From Limnoperna fortunei (Eukaryota; Mollusca; Bivalvia; Mytilida; Modiolidae): DNA of 64,000 nucleotides. A model generated the notes under the pieces. That model was not told the origin of the DNA. It was given only the letters and a program-made list of their open reading frames with translations, and did no database searches. Location: assembly GCA_944474755.1 (NCBI GenBank), contig OX104114.1, positions 25,071,220 through 25,135,219 on the forward strand, in the 5' to 3' direction. Positions 37,515-48,965 of the stretch are shown piece after piece. A program made the translations under genes and the position numbers. Every line of letters begins with the position of its first letter. Position 1 is the first letter of the stretch.

Positions 37515-38638
37515 TAAAGCAGGACGTCATATTAGAATACATAATGTAGATCCTAAATACACAAAGGACTGATGTAATATTTAGCTTTAGCCTTTGGAAT
37601 AAAGGATTAGCAGCTAAAATTTTTCTAAGTGCGTATGGGTTATTTTAAGAGACATAGCTGAATTTTTGAAGTTCTATTTCTGAAGGAGTAAATATATGTG
37701 CTACTTAATTTCTTAAGTGGACTGTCGTTATACCCAGCTATTTAAAAAGAGGAGAAGAATGTGGACAGTGATTTATCATTTAGTATTAACCTTGCTCTTT
37801 TATGTAATTTTATTATTCTATCTTTATTACAACAAAGCAGACAGTAATCAATAAGTGGCAAAATATACTCATTGTAAATATTTTTCTTGCTTCAATATTA
37901 AGGAAAGATTTTATCTTTGATAACCAAAAGCTTCCAGATGAGATGCTATTTCAAGTCATATCAATCTTCCCTTCCCAGTTAAGATTTTAATTCCTAATAC
38001 TTTTTCACAGAAGGAATTTATAATGTGTTCTTTTCTAAACTATATCTTGGTGCATTATGTAAAATATAAAATTTAAATTTATAAGTGGCGTTATTTGATT
38101 TTATGAAATAAACAATAAATATAAAATTAATTCTTACAAATTAAAAATTAGCAATTTGTTTTCAAATGATGTCATTCAGTACTGAGTTTTAATATTTAAA
38201 TTGAAAAATAATGTTAATCAAACACAGATATTAACATTTTTAGCAGTTGACTAGTCAATCTTTTCAAACTCTTTACAGAATAAAATTAAAAGAAATTTTA
38301 CAACAAAGATATTATGCATTTCCTTATTGATCCTTTATTATTATTTTGATTATATTATAACTTTATAGGCTGCATGAGATTCCTGTCATTTAAAAGATGT
38401 GTTCATTATGATTAAAATATTATAAAGTCAAAGAAACATTCTGACAATGACCTGTACACCCTTAACATGTTCAATTTATCAAATTTTAACTCTTGGTACA
38501 AAATATGCATATTATACAGGTTCATGGTAAATGTTTATTAATGTTTTTTTTTTAAATTTATTTATTGAGCTCCCATGATGTGTGGATAGTAGGTAAAGTT
38601 CTCTCTTACTGCAGTCTAATATCTTTTTTTTTATTTTT
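37515..38638. other. Intron sequence, nothing recognised
   Basis: Very AT-rich; no features found. Confidence 0.4.
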
Positions 38639-38734
38639 TAGGGCCCCGCCACTTTGTGGCGGACACCCTATAGTGATCAGTCTGTCCGTCAGTCCGTCCA
38701 TGCGTCTGTCAGTGGTGCCGTCCGTCCGTCCGTC

Positions 38735-41210
38735 CGTACATCCGAACAAATTTCCGTCAAGCTTTTCTCAGAAACCATACATGAGAACAATTTTAAATTT
38801 GGCAGAGTGGTTCAGTATCACAAGTTGTATGTCCTAAGCGAATTTCAGACCTGTCGGACAACTACTTCCTGTTTGGGACTTCATTTGTACGTAAATACGT
38901 CCGTCTGTATGTACAAATTTCCGTCAAGCTTTTCTCAGAAACCGTACATGAGAACAATTTGAAATTTGGCAGGGTTGTTCAGTATCACAAGTTGTATGTC
39001 CTAAGCGACTTTAAGACCTGTCGGACAACTACTTCCTGTTTGGGACTGGGCCGATATGAAAATGTGTTAACACAAGTATGAAAATTTCCGTCAAGCTTTT
39101 TAGCTCACCTGACCCAAAGGGTCATGTGAGCTATTGTTATCACTTTGCGTCCGTCGTCGTCGTCGTCGTCGGCGGCGGCGGCGGTGTCTGTAAACTTTTT
39201 ACATTTTAATCTTCTTCTCTGAAACCACTTGGCCAATTGAAACCAAACTTGGCCATAATGTTCATTGGATGGACCTTTACAAAGTTTGTGTTTTTTATTT
39301 TGATTGGTAAACCAATATGGCCGCCACCTCAAGACTTAGTTTAACATAGGACCCTATGGGAAAAAAGTTAAAAAGGGCTTCTTCTCTGAAACCGTTTAAC
39401 CAATCAAAACAAAACTTACTAGCAATATTGTTTGGATGGTCCTCTATAAAGTTTGTGTTTTTGATGGGAATTGGAAATTCAAAATGGCCGCCACCGCAGG
39501 ACTTAGTTTAACATAGAACCCTATGGGAAAAAGTTTTAAAAGGCTTCTTCTCTGAAACCGGTTAATCAATGGAAACAAAAACTTACTAGCAATATTGTTT
39601 GGATGGTCCTCTATAAAGTTTGTGTTTTTTATGGCAATTGGAAATTCAAAATGGCTGCCATCGCAGGACTTAATTTAACATAGGACCCTATGGGAAAAAG
39701 TTTGAAAGGCTTCTTTTCTGAAACCAGTCAAACAATGGAAACAAAACTTACTAGCAATATTGTTTGGATGGTCCTCTATAAAGTTAATGTTTTTTATCCC
39801 AATCGGAAATTCAAAATGGCCGCCACCGCAGGACTTGGTTTAACATTCGACCCTATGAGAAAAAAGTTTAAAAGGGCTTCTTCTCTGAAACCGTTTAACC
39901 AATCAAAACAAAACTTTCTAGCAATATTGTTTGGATGGTCCTCTATAAAGTTTATGTTTTTTATGGCAATTGGAAATTCAAAATGGCCGCTACCGCAGGA
40001 CTTAGTTTAACATAGGACCCTATGGGAAAAAGTTTTTAAAGGCTTCTTCTCTGAAACAGGTTAATCAATGGAAACAAAAACTTACTAGCAATATTGTTTG
40101 GATGGTCCTTTATAAAGTTTATGTTTTTTATGGCAATTGGAAATTCAAAATGGCCACCACGGCGCAGGACTTAGTTTAACATAGGACCCTATGGGCAAAT
40201 AAAAAAATTCTTCTCTATACAACCGGTTAACCAATGAAACAAAGCTTTCTAGTAATATTGTTTGGATGGTCCTATTTAAAAGTTTATTGAAAATTACAGG
40301 ACTTACTTTAACATTAGGGAAATGCCATCTTCATTGCCTATAAAATCAGGTGAGCGATACAGGCTCTTAAGAGCCTCTGGTCTCAGTAACCGTACATGAG
40401 AACAATTTGAAATTTGGCAGGGTGGTTCAGTATCATAAGTTGTATGTCCTAAGCGACTTTCAGACCTGTCGGACAACTACTTCCTGTTTGCGACTGGGCC
40501 GATATGAAAATGTTCTAACATGAGTATGAAAATTTCCGTCAAGCTTTTCTCAGAAACCGTACATCAGAACAATTTGAAATTTGACAAGGTGGTTCAATAT
40601 CACAAGTTGTATGTCCTAAGCGACTTTCAGACCTTTCAGACAACTACTTCCTGTTTGGGACTTGGCCGATATGAAAATGTGTTAACATGAGAATGAAAAT
40701 TTCCGTCAAGCTTTTCTCAGAAACTGTACATCAGAACAATTTGAAATTTGGCAGGGTAGTTCAGTATCACAAGTTGTACGTCCTAAGCAACTTTCAGACC
40801 TGTCGGACAACTACTTCCTGTTTGCGACTGGGCCGATATGAAAATGTGTTAACATGAGTATGAAAATTTCCGTCAAGCTTTTCTCAGAAACTGTACACAA
40901 GAACAATTTGAAATTTAGCAAGGTGGTTCAGTATCACAAGTTGTACATCGTAAGCGACTTTCAGACCTGTCGGACAACTACTTCCTATTTGCGACTGGGC
41001 CGATATGAAAATGTGTTAACATGAGTATGAAAATTTCCGTCAAGCTTTACTCAGAAACCGTACATTAGAACAATTTGAAATTTGGCAGGGTGGTTAAGTA
41101 TCACAAGTTGTACGTCCTAAGCCACTTTCAGACCTGTTGGACAACTACTTCCTGTTTGGGACTTACTTTAGCGGGGGCATCCGTGTCCCATGGACACATT
41201 CTTCAATTTT
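38735..41210 (+). mobile_element. Family E array, interrupted by an A element
   Basis: Units of 167 bp (TTTCCGTCAAGC at 40533, 40700, 40867, 41034) run to a tail with GCGGGGGCAT, hairpin GTGTCCCATGGACAC and TTCTTCAATTTTT. Its own head hairpin is missing; the first units join straight to the I-type TCCG tract. Short frames here are readings of the unit. Confidence 0.7.
39100..40380 (+). mobile_element. Family A element nested in an E unit
   Basis: Starts TTAGCTCACCTGACCC, pairs with GGGTCATGTGAGCT, then a GTC/GGC tract and about six 166-bp units (TTTGGATGGTCCTCTATAAAG, AAATGGCCGCCACCGCAGGA). It ends GGCTCTTAAGAGCCTCTGG. Removing it restores AAGCTTT|TCTCAG, the normal E-unit sequence, with no duplication. 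Confidence 0.8.
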
Positions 41211-41211
41211 T

Positions 41212-41990
41212 ATGCCCCCGCGACGACATGTCGGGGGGCATTAAGTTTTACTCATGTCCGTCCGTCCGTCCGTCCATACGTACCTACGTACGTACGTACG
41301 TCCGAACAAATTTCCGTCAAGCTTTTCTCAGAAACCGTACATGAGAACAATTTTAAATTTGGCAGAGTGGTTCAGTATCACAAGTTGTACGTCCTAAGCG
41401 AATTTCAGACCTGTCAGACAACTACTTCCTGTTTGGGACTTCATTTGTACGTAAATACGTCCGTCTGTATGTACAAATTTCCGTCAAGCTTTTCTCAGAA
41501 ACCGTACATTAGAACAATTTGAAATTTGGCAGTGTGGTTCAGTATCACAAGTTGTACGTCCTAAGCGACTTTCAGACCTGTCGCACAACTACTTCCTGTT
41601 TGCGACTGGGCCGATATGAAAATGTGTTAACATGAGTATGAAAATTTCCGTCAAGCTTTTCTCAGAAACCGTACATCAGAACAATTTGAAATTTGGCAGG
41701 GTGGTTCAGTATCACAAGTTGTACGTCCTAAGCGACTTTCAGACCTGTCGGACAACTACTTCCTGTTTGCGACTGGGCCGATATGAAAATATGTTAACAT
41801 GAGTATGAAAATTTCCGTCAAGCTTTTCTCAGAAACCGTACATCAGAACAATTTGAAATTTGGCAGGGTGGTTCAGTATCACAAGTTGTACGTCCTAAGC
41901 GACTTTCAGACCTGTCAGACAACTACTTCCTGTTTGGAACTTCATTTAGCGGGGGCATCCGTGTCCCATGGACACACTCTTCAATTTTTT
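41212..41990 (+). mobile_element. Family E element with complete ends
   Basis: The head ATGCCCCCGCGAC / GTCGGGGGGCAT is a hairpin, then TCCG and TACG repeats, about four 167-bp units, and the tail GCGGGGGCATCCGTGTCCCA with its hairpin. It begins exactly at the tail of the preceding E array. Confidence 0.75.
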
Positions 41991-42689
41991 TCTTTTGAGA
42001 TAGGCTTTTGATATTTGGAATGTAGGTAGATAATATCAAGGTGATGTGTCACATACCGTGGTTGATAACCTTTGACCTTGAACTTTGACCTTAAGGTTAC
42101 ATTATTGCTTTCTATATGACAAATTCATGTTCGGGCTGTAAATTTTTTATCTTTTGAGATATGCTTTTGATATTTGGAATGTGGGTAGATAATATCAAGG
42201 TGATGTGTCGCAAACCGTGGTTGTTTACATCTGGCCTTGAGCTTTGACCTTAAGGTCACATTATTGCTTTCTGAATAACAAATTCATGTCCGAGTCGTAA
42301 CTTTTTTTATCTTTTGAGATAGGCTTTTGATATTTGGAATGTGGGTAGATAATATCAAGGTGCTGTGTTGCATACCATGGTTGATGACCTTTGACCTTGA
42401 CCTCGGTGGGGCCCACAGAGATGGGTACCATCTCACTGATATCTAGTTTTTTCATTATGTTTTAAATTGAATATGATATATACTATGGTACCATTAATGT
42501 TAGACTTGCCACAAGTCCCTTTGAATTTTTTGCTGTTAGAGAGATAAACCTTTATTATCAACATTTCCTATACTGTCAGCTTGTGTAAATATAAGAAATG
42601 CTGTGGTAAGTCTACATTACTGTATGAAGTACCTGGTATTTACACAATGCTGCCGTGAATTAACTGGAACTACAAGATGTGTTTCCTAT

Positions 42690-42820
42690 CAGAATAACCG
42701 CAGGTGTGGGGTCTTTTCCAGGTACTCCAGCTTCCGCCCCCAATAAAAACTGGATGCCATGATAGCTGAAAAATTGCTGAAAATGGCGTTAAACATCATT
42801 CAAATAAACAAAAAAAACCT
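42690..42820 (+). repeat. SINE 3' part
   Basis: TCTTTTCCAGGTACTCCAGC, AAAAACTGGATGCCATGAT and TGGCGTTAAACATCATTCAA are the SINE body and tail; head missing. Confidence 0.65.
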
Positions 42821-43239
42821 ATCAGAATACAGATTTAATGGATTGATTAGAAGTTTTTTAGTTTCTGTTCCTTTGTGGTTGCTGTTTAAGATCAGGACTT
42901 GATATTGTTTGGCACCAAATTTAATTTTTTGCACATGTTTTAGACACGAAGTGTTTATTTATCTTTACATATGTGAACTACATCCTTATTTTATGTGCAA
43001 GTAGTTTTTAGTGAATTGAACCAGAGTTAAATGCATAGTCATATATTCTATTGTTCATAAGTGTCTCATCACACAGATTGTGAATTAGAACATAAGAGAT
43101 CAGGGCCCCATCCCTTAAAAGGTTGTATGACTAGTATGATCAGTTTGGTCTGTACAGGATTTATGACTGTTCGTAATTTGTATGACGTCTGTGAAATGGG
43201 GGCTCGGATAAATGGAATTCAATTTTAATTACAATGATT
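42821..43239. other. Intron sequence, nothing recognised
   Basis: No features found. Confidence 0.4.
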
Positions 43240-43375
43240 AGCCTGCCTCCCTTCTGTATATAAGGTTCTCACAATAAGCAAAGCTTTTCTCCCAATAAAA
43301 ACTACATGCCAGGATATAGCTGAAGGAGTTTACTGAAAACGGCATATACCCTTGTTCAAATAAACAACCTGGATT
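43240..43375 (+). repeat. SINE 3' part
   Basis: CCCAATAAAAACTACATGCC, GATATAGCTGAAGG and GTTCAAATAAAC follow the SINE order; decayed. Confidence 0.55.
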
Positions 43376-44100
43376 ATGTGCTGTCTCCCTTTTGCTAAAG
43401 AGAGACACATACCATAAATTAAGTTGGTTGAAGTTTTATATTGGTTTATTGAGCTCTTCATGAAAGCACCAAATTTAAACACTAAAATAAAGTAACATGA
43501 TTATTGTAAGCATTACAATTTTAAATTCCTGGAATCATATAATGGTATGTATGACAAAACTGTACTGTTAATGGTTTATAATACTCATGTAAGCAATTAA
43601 CCCTTTCCTCCATAATGATGCCTTTTGATGCCTTCACCTTCACTCTATAATGGCACCTATGGACGCCTCTTGGTAATACCCCACTTGTATCATGGCTTGC
43701 CCATATCTTCTGAACTAATTTAATGTGATATTATAATATCCATATTTCCCTTCTGTTAGAACTTGCAAGATCAGGCACAAAAATAACAGAATGTGTGCAA
43801 GTAGCCTACAAACAAATTTGCATATCTGTTTTACTTATTTTTTATAGAATAAACAAGAAATTGTTTTCATTCATTATTTTTTTTGAGAATTTTGCAAAAA
43901 CTGTTTCAGTGGAAAAGCATATTTTAAAATAGTTTATGCAAAAGTAGAAAGGACTTGTTTCAACTTATAATCCTTGTAATTTTTATAAATGTAGTATTTA
44001 GCATGACAGTTTTCCAGCATTTATAAAATATCTTTATTTTTTATTAATTTTGCTATAAATCCCATGCAAATCAAATATTTAATTACTTTTTGTCTATGGA
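43376..44100. other. Intron sequence, nothing recognised
   Basis: No features found. Confidence 0.4.
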
Positions 44101-44420
44101 TTGTTTAAGAAATCTGTTTAGTACCTCAGATAGTGTCTTACTTTATCTATCTCTCTGATTGAGCTAGGGGGAATGAAATTATTCAAAGGTCCTGAATAAT
44201 GAATATAAATAAAATGTAAATTATTTTCCAATTTTTGCATAATATTTATGATTCCTTTGTTGTCACTATAATTATATGGCTTTCCTAACATTTAACGGTT
44301 GGTTATTGTTGAAAAATCTGTTTATAGTACCCCAGATAGTGTTTTACTTGATCTATCTCAGCTAAGCTAGGGGGAAGGAAATTACGCAGAATACCTGAAA
44401 TTTTAATACATTATATTTCT
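44100..44420 (+). repeat. About 207-bp tandem duplication
   Basis: AAATCTGTTTAGTACC, CAGATAGTGT and GAGCTAGGGGGAA near 44110-44180 recur about 207 bases later as AAATCTGTTTATAGTACC, CAGATAGTGT and AAGCTAGGGGGAA. Diverged direct repeat. Confidence 0.55.
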
Positions 44421-44666
44421 AAATTCTATGATACAGCCAGGAGCAAAATTAAACACAAGCCTTTCGATACAAAACTGCTAAAATATCCAGATTTCACTAT
44501 TTTCCAATTTACAATAGCTTTTCCGTGAATTTTTCCTTGCTATTTGGGACCCCAGTGATCAAATGTTCTAAGTAGATGATCATGTAATAATGATCACCAG
44601 GATGCTTTATTTGAAGTTCTTGACACAGAGTTTGTTCCAAATGAAGGTATAATCAAATTACCCTAC

Positions 44667-44830
44667 ACCAATGAAACTGCCAAAAAAAACAATCCAAAAA
44701 TCAATGTCCGAAAAAACGGCAAACTCCAGAACCAACAACCAACATAAAGCAAACTACAGCAAAGGTGCTGACTTGGTACAGGCATTTCAAAAGAAATGGT
44801 GGGTTAAACCCTGGTTTTATGTCATGCCAA
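44667..44830 (+). repeat. Dispersed repeat fragment
   Basis: Shares GAAACTGCCAAAAAA and GAACCAACAACCA with 31918-32018; a short frame through it is not recognised as a gene. The sequence has the look of a common mytilid dispersed repeat. Confidence 0.4.
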
Positions 44831-45024
44831 TTCTTCAAAACATGCACATGAAATACCTATATTACCGGTAGTAGGAAGCCTAATGGTATAATATAAGGAA
44901 ATGTTTCACATCTTCTTGGTTCAAAGTTATGAACACATGGAACACATGATGAAACCTCTTCACTGTCACAATTCTGTAGGTCTGTGCTAAACATTTCACA
45001 GCTGAGTCAATTTACAAAAAGAGG

Positions 45025-45100
45025 AGTGTTTACCTGATGTGCAAAGTGAAACATCAATGTTTAGTGTTTACCTGATGTGCAAAGTGAAACATCAATGTTG
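45025..45100 (+). repeat. 38-bp perfect tandem duplication
   Basis: AGTGTTTACCTGATGTGC and the following bases to CAATGTT occur twice, 38 bases apart, without a difference. Confidence 0.8.
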
Positions 45101-45109
45101 CAGACCTGT

Positions 45110-45440
45110 ACGAAAATGACCAGCTGTACTCCAACTGGACAAGACATGGATTCCTGCAGGAAAATAACATATTCCTGTCTATAGTACAAGACATGGACTC
45201 CAACTGGAAAAATGAACCGCAATATTTAAATGAGGAGAACAGGATTTCTGCTCTTGAGACCAGGAATCCTGCTTCAATTATAAACAATTAGATTCCTACT
45301 GGTTTAAGTAATGAAGAATCCTGCTCTTTGACCAGGAATCCTGCTTCCTGTTCAAGGTATCCTGCTCCCAGACTAGGAATCTTGCTGTAGGACCAGGAAT
45401 CCTGCTCCCAGAATACGAATTCAGCTACAAGACCAGGGAT
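45110..45440 (+). repeat. Irregular minisatellite of GACCAGGAATCCTGCT
   Basis: At least six worn copies of a motif like GACCAGGAATCCTGCT at about 25-40-base spacing, partly alternating with ACTCCAACTGGA. Confidence 0.6.
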
Positions 45441-45480
45441 CTGCTCTTAATACACCTTGAATTCTGGAATCCCAAAATCT

Positions 45481-45980
45481 TCCTAAATGACTCCCCCAAA
45501 AAAACCGTCTCTTATCCGAAACCAATAATCTTAGCTGTTCAAAAATCAGTGCCTAAAATATTTTTTTCTCAGGTCAGACGAAATTTTAGTAAAAAGATTG
45601 ATGTCTTTATTTTAAGTTGCGCATATTGACACATTGTTTTCAATCTTAGTCTATGTTTTGTAAAAAAATATTCATTTTTGTTCTGGCATATGGAACACAT
45701 TTTGTTGGTCCTTCATTACACTACTTTACTGCCATATTTTCTGTACCATGACACAGAATAACCTGCAAAAACACAAACTTCATTATTAAGATGGACCTGA
45801 ATGAATTGTTCTTTGGAATTTAATTAAGGCTTTGAATATAATGCCAGTTCTGAAAAGCAGACAATGTTGTTTCCAGTTACATGTCAGTCAGTGAGGTAAA
45901 GCACAATTTACAAGTTTTAGTTACATCTCGTTAATTTTGCAAAGCATATGCTGCTATTTAAAAATGGATTTTGTTGTTTT
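45481..45980. other. Intron sequence, nothing recognised
   Basis: No features found. Confidence 0.4.
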
Positions 45981-45981
45981 T

Positions 45982-46247
45982 TTATACCCCCCACAAACTT
46001 GTTTGGGGGATTGGGGTATATAGGAATCGCCTTGTCTGTCTGTCCGTCTGTAAACATCCCTTGTAAGCGCTTCTCCTCCTAAACGGCTTGACAGATTTTG
46101 ATGAAACTTTACATGAAGGAAGTACATCATATGTAGATGTGCATGAAGAATTTTTGTTGCTGTCAGATATTATTCAGGGGAGATAATTGGACTTGAAGCA
46201 AAGCGAGGGGTATCCCTTTGTGAGCGTGCTCACATTCCACACTTGTT
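45982..46247 (+). mobile_element. Family F short hairpin-ended element
   Basis: The head TATACCCCCCACAAACTTG with TTTGGGGG is a hairpin, followed by CTGTCCGTC repeats and one core unit with TTCTCCTCCTAAACGG and GATGAAACTTTACA. The tail GAGGGGTATCC and hairpin GTGAGCGTGCTCAC close it. This single-unit form shows the minimal layout of the superfamily. Confidence 0.65.
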
Positions 46248-46459
46248 TATTTCTGCCTGACAAAGATTATCAATATTAGTTGAAGGGAAATTTAAATTTA
46301 TCAGCATTAAAATGTTATATTTGTGAAACGGACATAGAAAATAGGTAAAAGTTGTTCAAAAAGTATGATTCAATAAATACAGTGTATGAATTGTCATGTT
46401 ATAGGTTGAACTTACCTTTAGTAGTTCAATTATTGGTCTTGATTCAGTTCTGGCAATTT

Positions 46460-47165
46460 TTATACCTCCGCTTGACAGAGTCGGGGGTATATAGTGATCC
46501 TCATGTCCGTCTGTCCGTCCGTCTTTCCGTCCGTCCGTTCGTCCGTCCACATTTGGTTTCCGGATGATAATTCAAAAAGTTTACATCCGATTTGAATGAA
46601 ACTTTGGGATATTGTTATATATCAGGTTGGTAAGAAGCCTATCGATTTTGGGGGAATTCCGTCAAATTTCAAGGTCGCAGTCCACGAAAAACGATAGGAA
46701 TTTTAACAAAAACTTGGTTTTCGGATGATAATTCAGAAAGTTTACATCCGATTTGAATGAAACTTTGGGATATTGTTATATATCAGGTTGGTAAGAAGCC
46801 TATCGATTTTGGGGGAAATGCGTCAAATTTCAAGGTCGCACTCCACGAAAAACATTAGGAATTTTAACAAAAACTTGGTTTCTGGATGATAATTCAAAAA
46901 GATTACATCAGATTTGAATGAAACTTTGGGATATTGTTATATATCAGGTTGGTAAGAAGCCTATCGATTTTTGGGGAAATCCATCAAATTTCAAGGTCGC
47001 AGTCCACGAAAAACGTTAGGAATTTTAACAAAAACTTGGTTTCCAGATGATAATTCAAAAAGTTTGCATGAGATTTAAATGAAACTTTGGGATATTGTTA
47101 TATATCAGGTTGGTAAGAAGCCTATCGATTTTGGGTGAAATCCGTCAAATTTCAAGGTTCGCAGT
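46460..47165 (+). mobile_element. Family C element, copy 2, 3' truncated
   Basis: The head TATACCTCCGCTTGACAGAG with TCGGGGGTATA is followed by TCCG repeats and nearly four 161-bp units (46556, 46717, 46878, 47039). It stops inside a unit at GCAGTCCA and the tail is missing. Confidence 0.75.
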
Positions 47166-47359
47166 CCATTCAAACAATGGGACAGTTCATCTTCCAAAAG
47201 TTTAAATACCCTGACCAACACCAGCTTATACTCAGGAAATGTATCATGTGGGTCGCTATAAATCTCATTTATCCTCTGACATCTTTCCTAGAAAACTCAC
47301 AAAGTGATGCATCTTAAAAGATATGCTCCCAAACATCTCCTCCATCTTGTAGCAAATAA

Positions 47360-48448
47360 GGCATGTTGTAAAACATGGAGTGGAGTCTGGAGTCTAAATT
47401 GGAGTGGAGTCTGGAGTTAAAATTGGAGTGGAGTCTGGAGTCAAAATTGGAGTTGTATTTGAAGTCAAAATTGGAGTTCTTAGTAGTTCTGTGTGAATGA
47501 TTAATGTTTTTACTAGCTCATTAAAATGTTATTTAATACATTACTAATTTAAAAGAAATAACAATAATCTCACAAAATGTTTGCCTGTCATTCCTTCTCT
47601 TATCTTAGACTGATCTCACACTTCATAACCTGAAGATAATATACATGGATGCTGAAATTTAATATCTGTTCTGTGAAAGTTGTCAACATGTCATTTTCAT
47701 TGTTTTATGTAACATATTTTCAACTTCCACATGTGTACGAAATGACTTGTAAACTCTGCATTGTCTTAAAATAAGGGCAGAAAACAAAAGAAATAAAAAT
47801 AATTAATTTTGAAAAATGGGTGATAAAATTGCACTAAAACTGTTAGCCAATATCTTGCTGACAAGGTGGCTAGAATTTCACATTCTTTACAAATGCTATT
47901 TTTATTTTAGGAGCGGGTATAAGCCTAAAAAAAAATGCAAACAGGTTTATTTATATATGATAAAATCCTTAAACTAGTAACAATCTTAACTCTTTATATG
48001 ATTATATTACAATTACAGAAAATATTGTTTTATAATCTAACTTGACTTAATAGTCAAATTATACATTTTTTTGTCAGACCTTTAATTAAAAACAGGTTCC
48101 ATGTAACTTTGCAGAAAACATGTTACATTAAAATGACATATTGACGACTTTCACGGAACAGATACTAAATTTCAGCATCCATGTATATTATCTTCAGGTC
48201 ATACTAAGACAAGATTAGACTAAGATAAGAGAAGGAATTTCTTTTAAATTAGTTATGTATTAAATAACATTTTAATGAGCTATTAAAGACATTAATCATC
48301 ACACAGAACTACTTCAAAATTTAAAAGGAACTTTAATTTTTGTCTCCAAATACAACTCCAATTTTGACTCCAGACTCCACTCCAATTTTGACTCCACACT
48401 CCACTCCAATTTAGACTCCAGACTCCACTCCATATTTTACAACATGCC
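47360..48448. mobile_element. Mutator-like foldback element with 9-10 bp target duplication
   Basis: Arms of roughly 340 bases (47360-47705 and 48115-48448) are inverted copies, starting GGCATGTTGTAAAA, then repeats of GGAGTGGAGTCTGGAGT. Inside the arms are TTAAAATGTTATTTAATACAT and GAAGATAATATACATGGATG. AGCAAATAA(G) occurs directly outside both ends (47351 and 48449). Long arms and a 9-10 bp duplication are typical of Mutator-like non-autonomous elements. The middle of about 400 bases has no ORF. Confidence 0.75.
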
Positions 48449-48544
48449 AGCAAATAAGCGGTAAAGTTTAAATTTTGAAATGGGGGCCCTCTGCAGATGT
48501 TGGAAATTGAGTCAAAAATAGATTAAGGGGTCCATAATTGTCAA

Positions 48545-48965
48545 CCTTTTTCACAAAAATTCCAATAAATTTAGTTTGCACATGCGTCAGCTGTGTGTTT
48601 CGTGTAAACGTAAAAACTGACTTAAAAATCAAGTTTGATATGTGTTATGCATAATTATCGTTAGTGTTAATAATACAGTTATTTTTAGTCTGAAATATGT
48701 ATTCATACTCCAGATACATTATTTTTACAAATCTTCAATCGAATTAATATGATGGACGGCCTTCCATTGTGACGTCATAATCTGCTCAACTGAAAATTTC
48801 AAACTGGAACAATGCAATTTTAAACGATTTTGCAAAATTTTTTGCTTAAAATGTACTTATATTAAATAAAATGACTCTTATGTGTGTTTATATCTATTTT
48901 TTTTCCTTTTAACTGTTTTGCAATATATCTTTTAGTTTAAAAAACCAATATTACCATTGAAAGAG
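48545..48965 (-). repeat. K repeat, copy 2 (inverted)
   Basis: Reverse-complement relative of 37020-37510, sharing GCTCAACTGAAAATTTCAAA and GTAAAAACTGACTTAAAAA. Non-coding. Confidence 0.6.

Larger units (their letters stand above)
38639..42446 (+). mobile_element. Family I element carrying nested E and A elements
   Basis: The head GGGCCCCGCCACTTTGTGGCGG (38641 on) is a hairpin followed by (TCCG)n. The I core (GGTAGATAATATCAAGG, GACCTTTGACCTTGA units of about 170 bp) appears only from about 41991. The tail GGTACCATCTCACTGATATCTAG ends at 42446. Two E arrays lie between head and core. Confidence 0.65.

Noticed and set aside
38565..42011. Several open frames of 70-110 codons rich in serine, valine and arginine
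   Set aside because: They are readings of the TCCG tract and the 167-bp E unit and are periodic. No independent coding signal.
44671..44871. 66-codon frame
   Set aside because: Lies in a dispersed repeat fragment also found at 31918-32018, so not an independent gene.
47135..47317. 60-codon frame after the broken C element
   Set aside because: It starts in C repeat sequence and crosses its break; no family resemblance.
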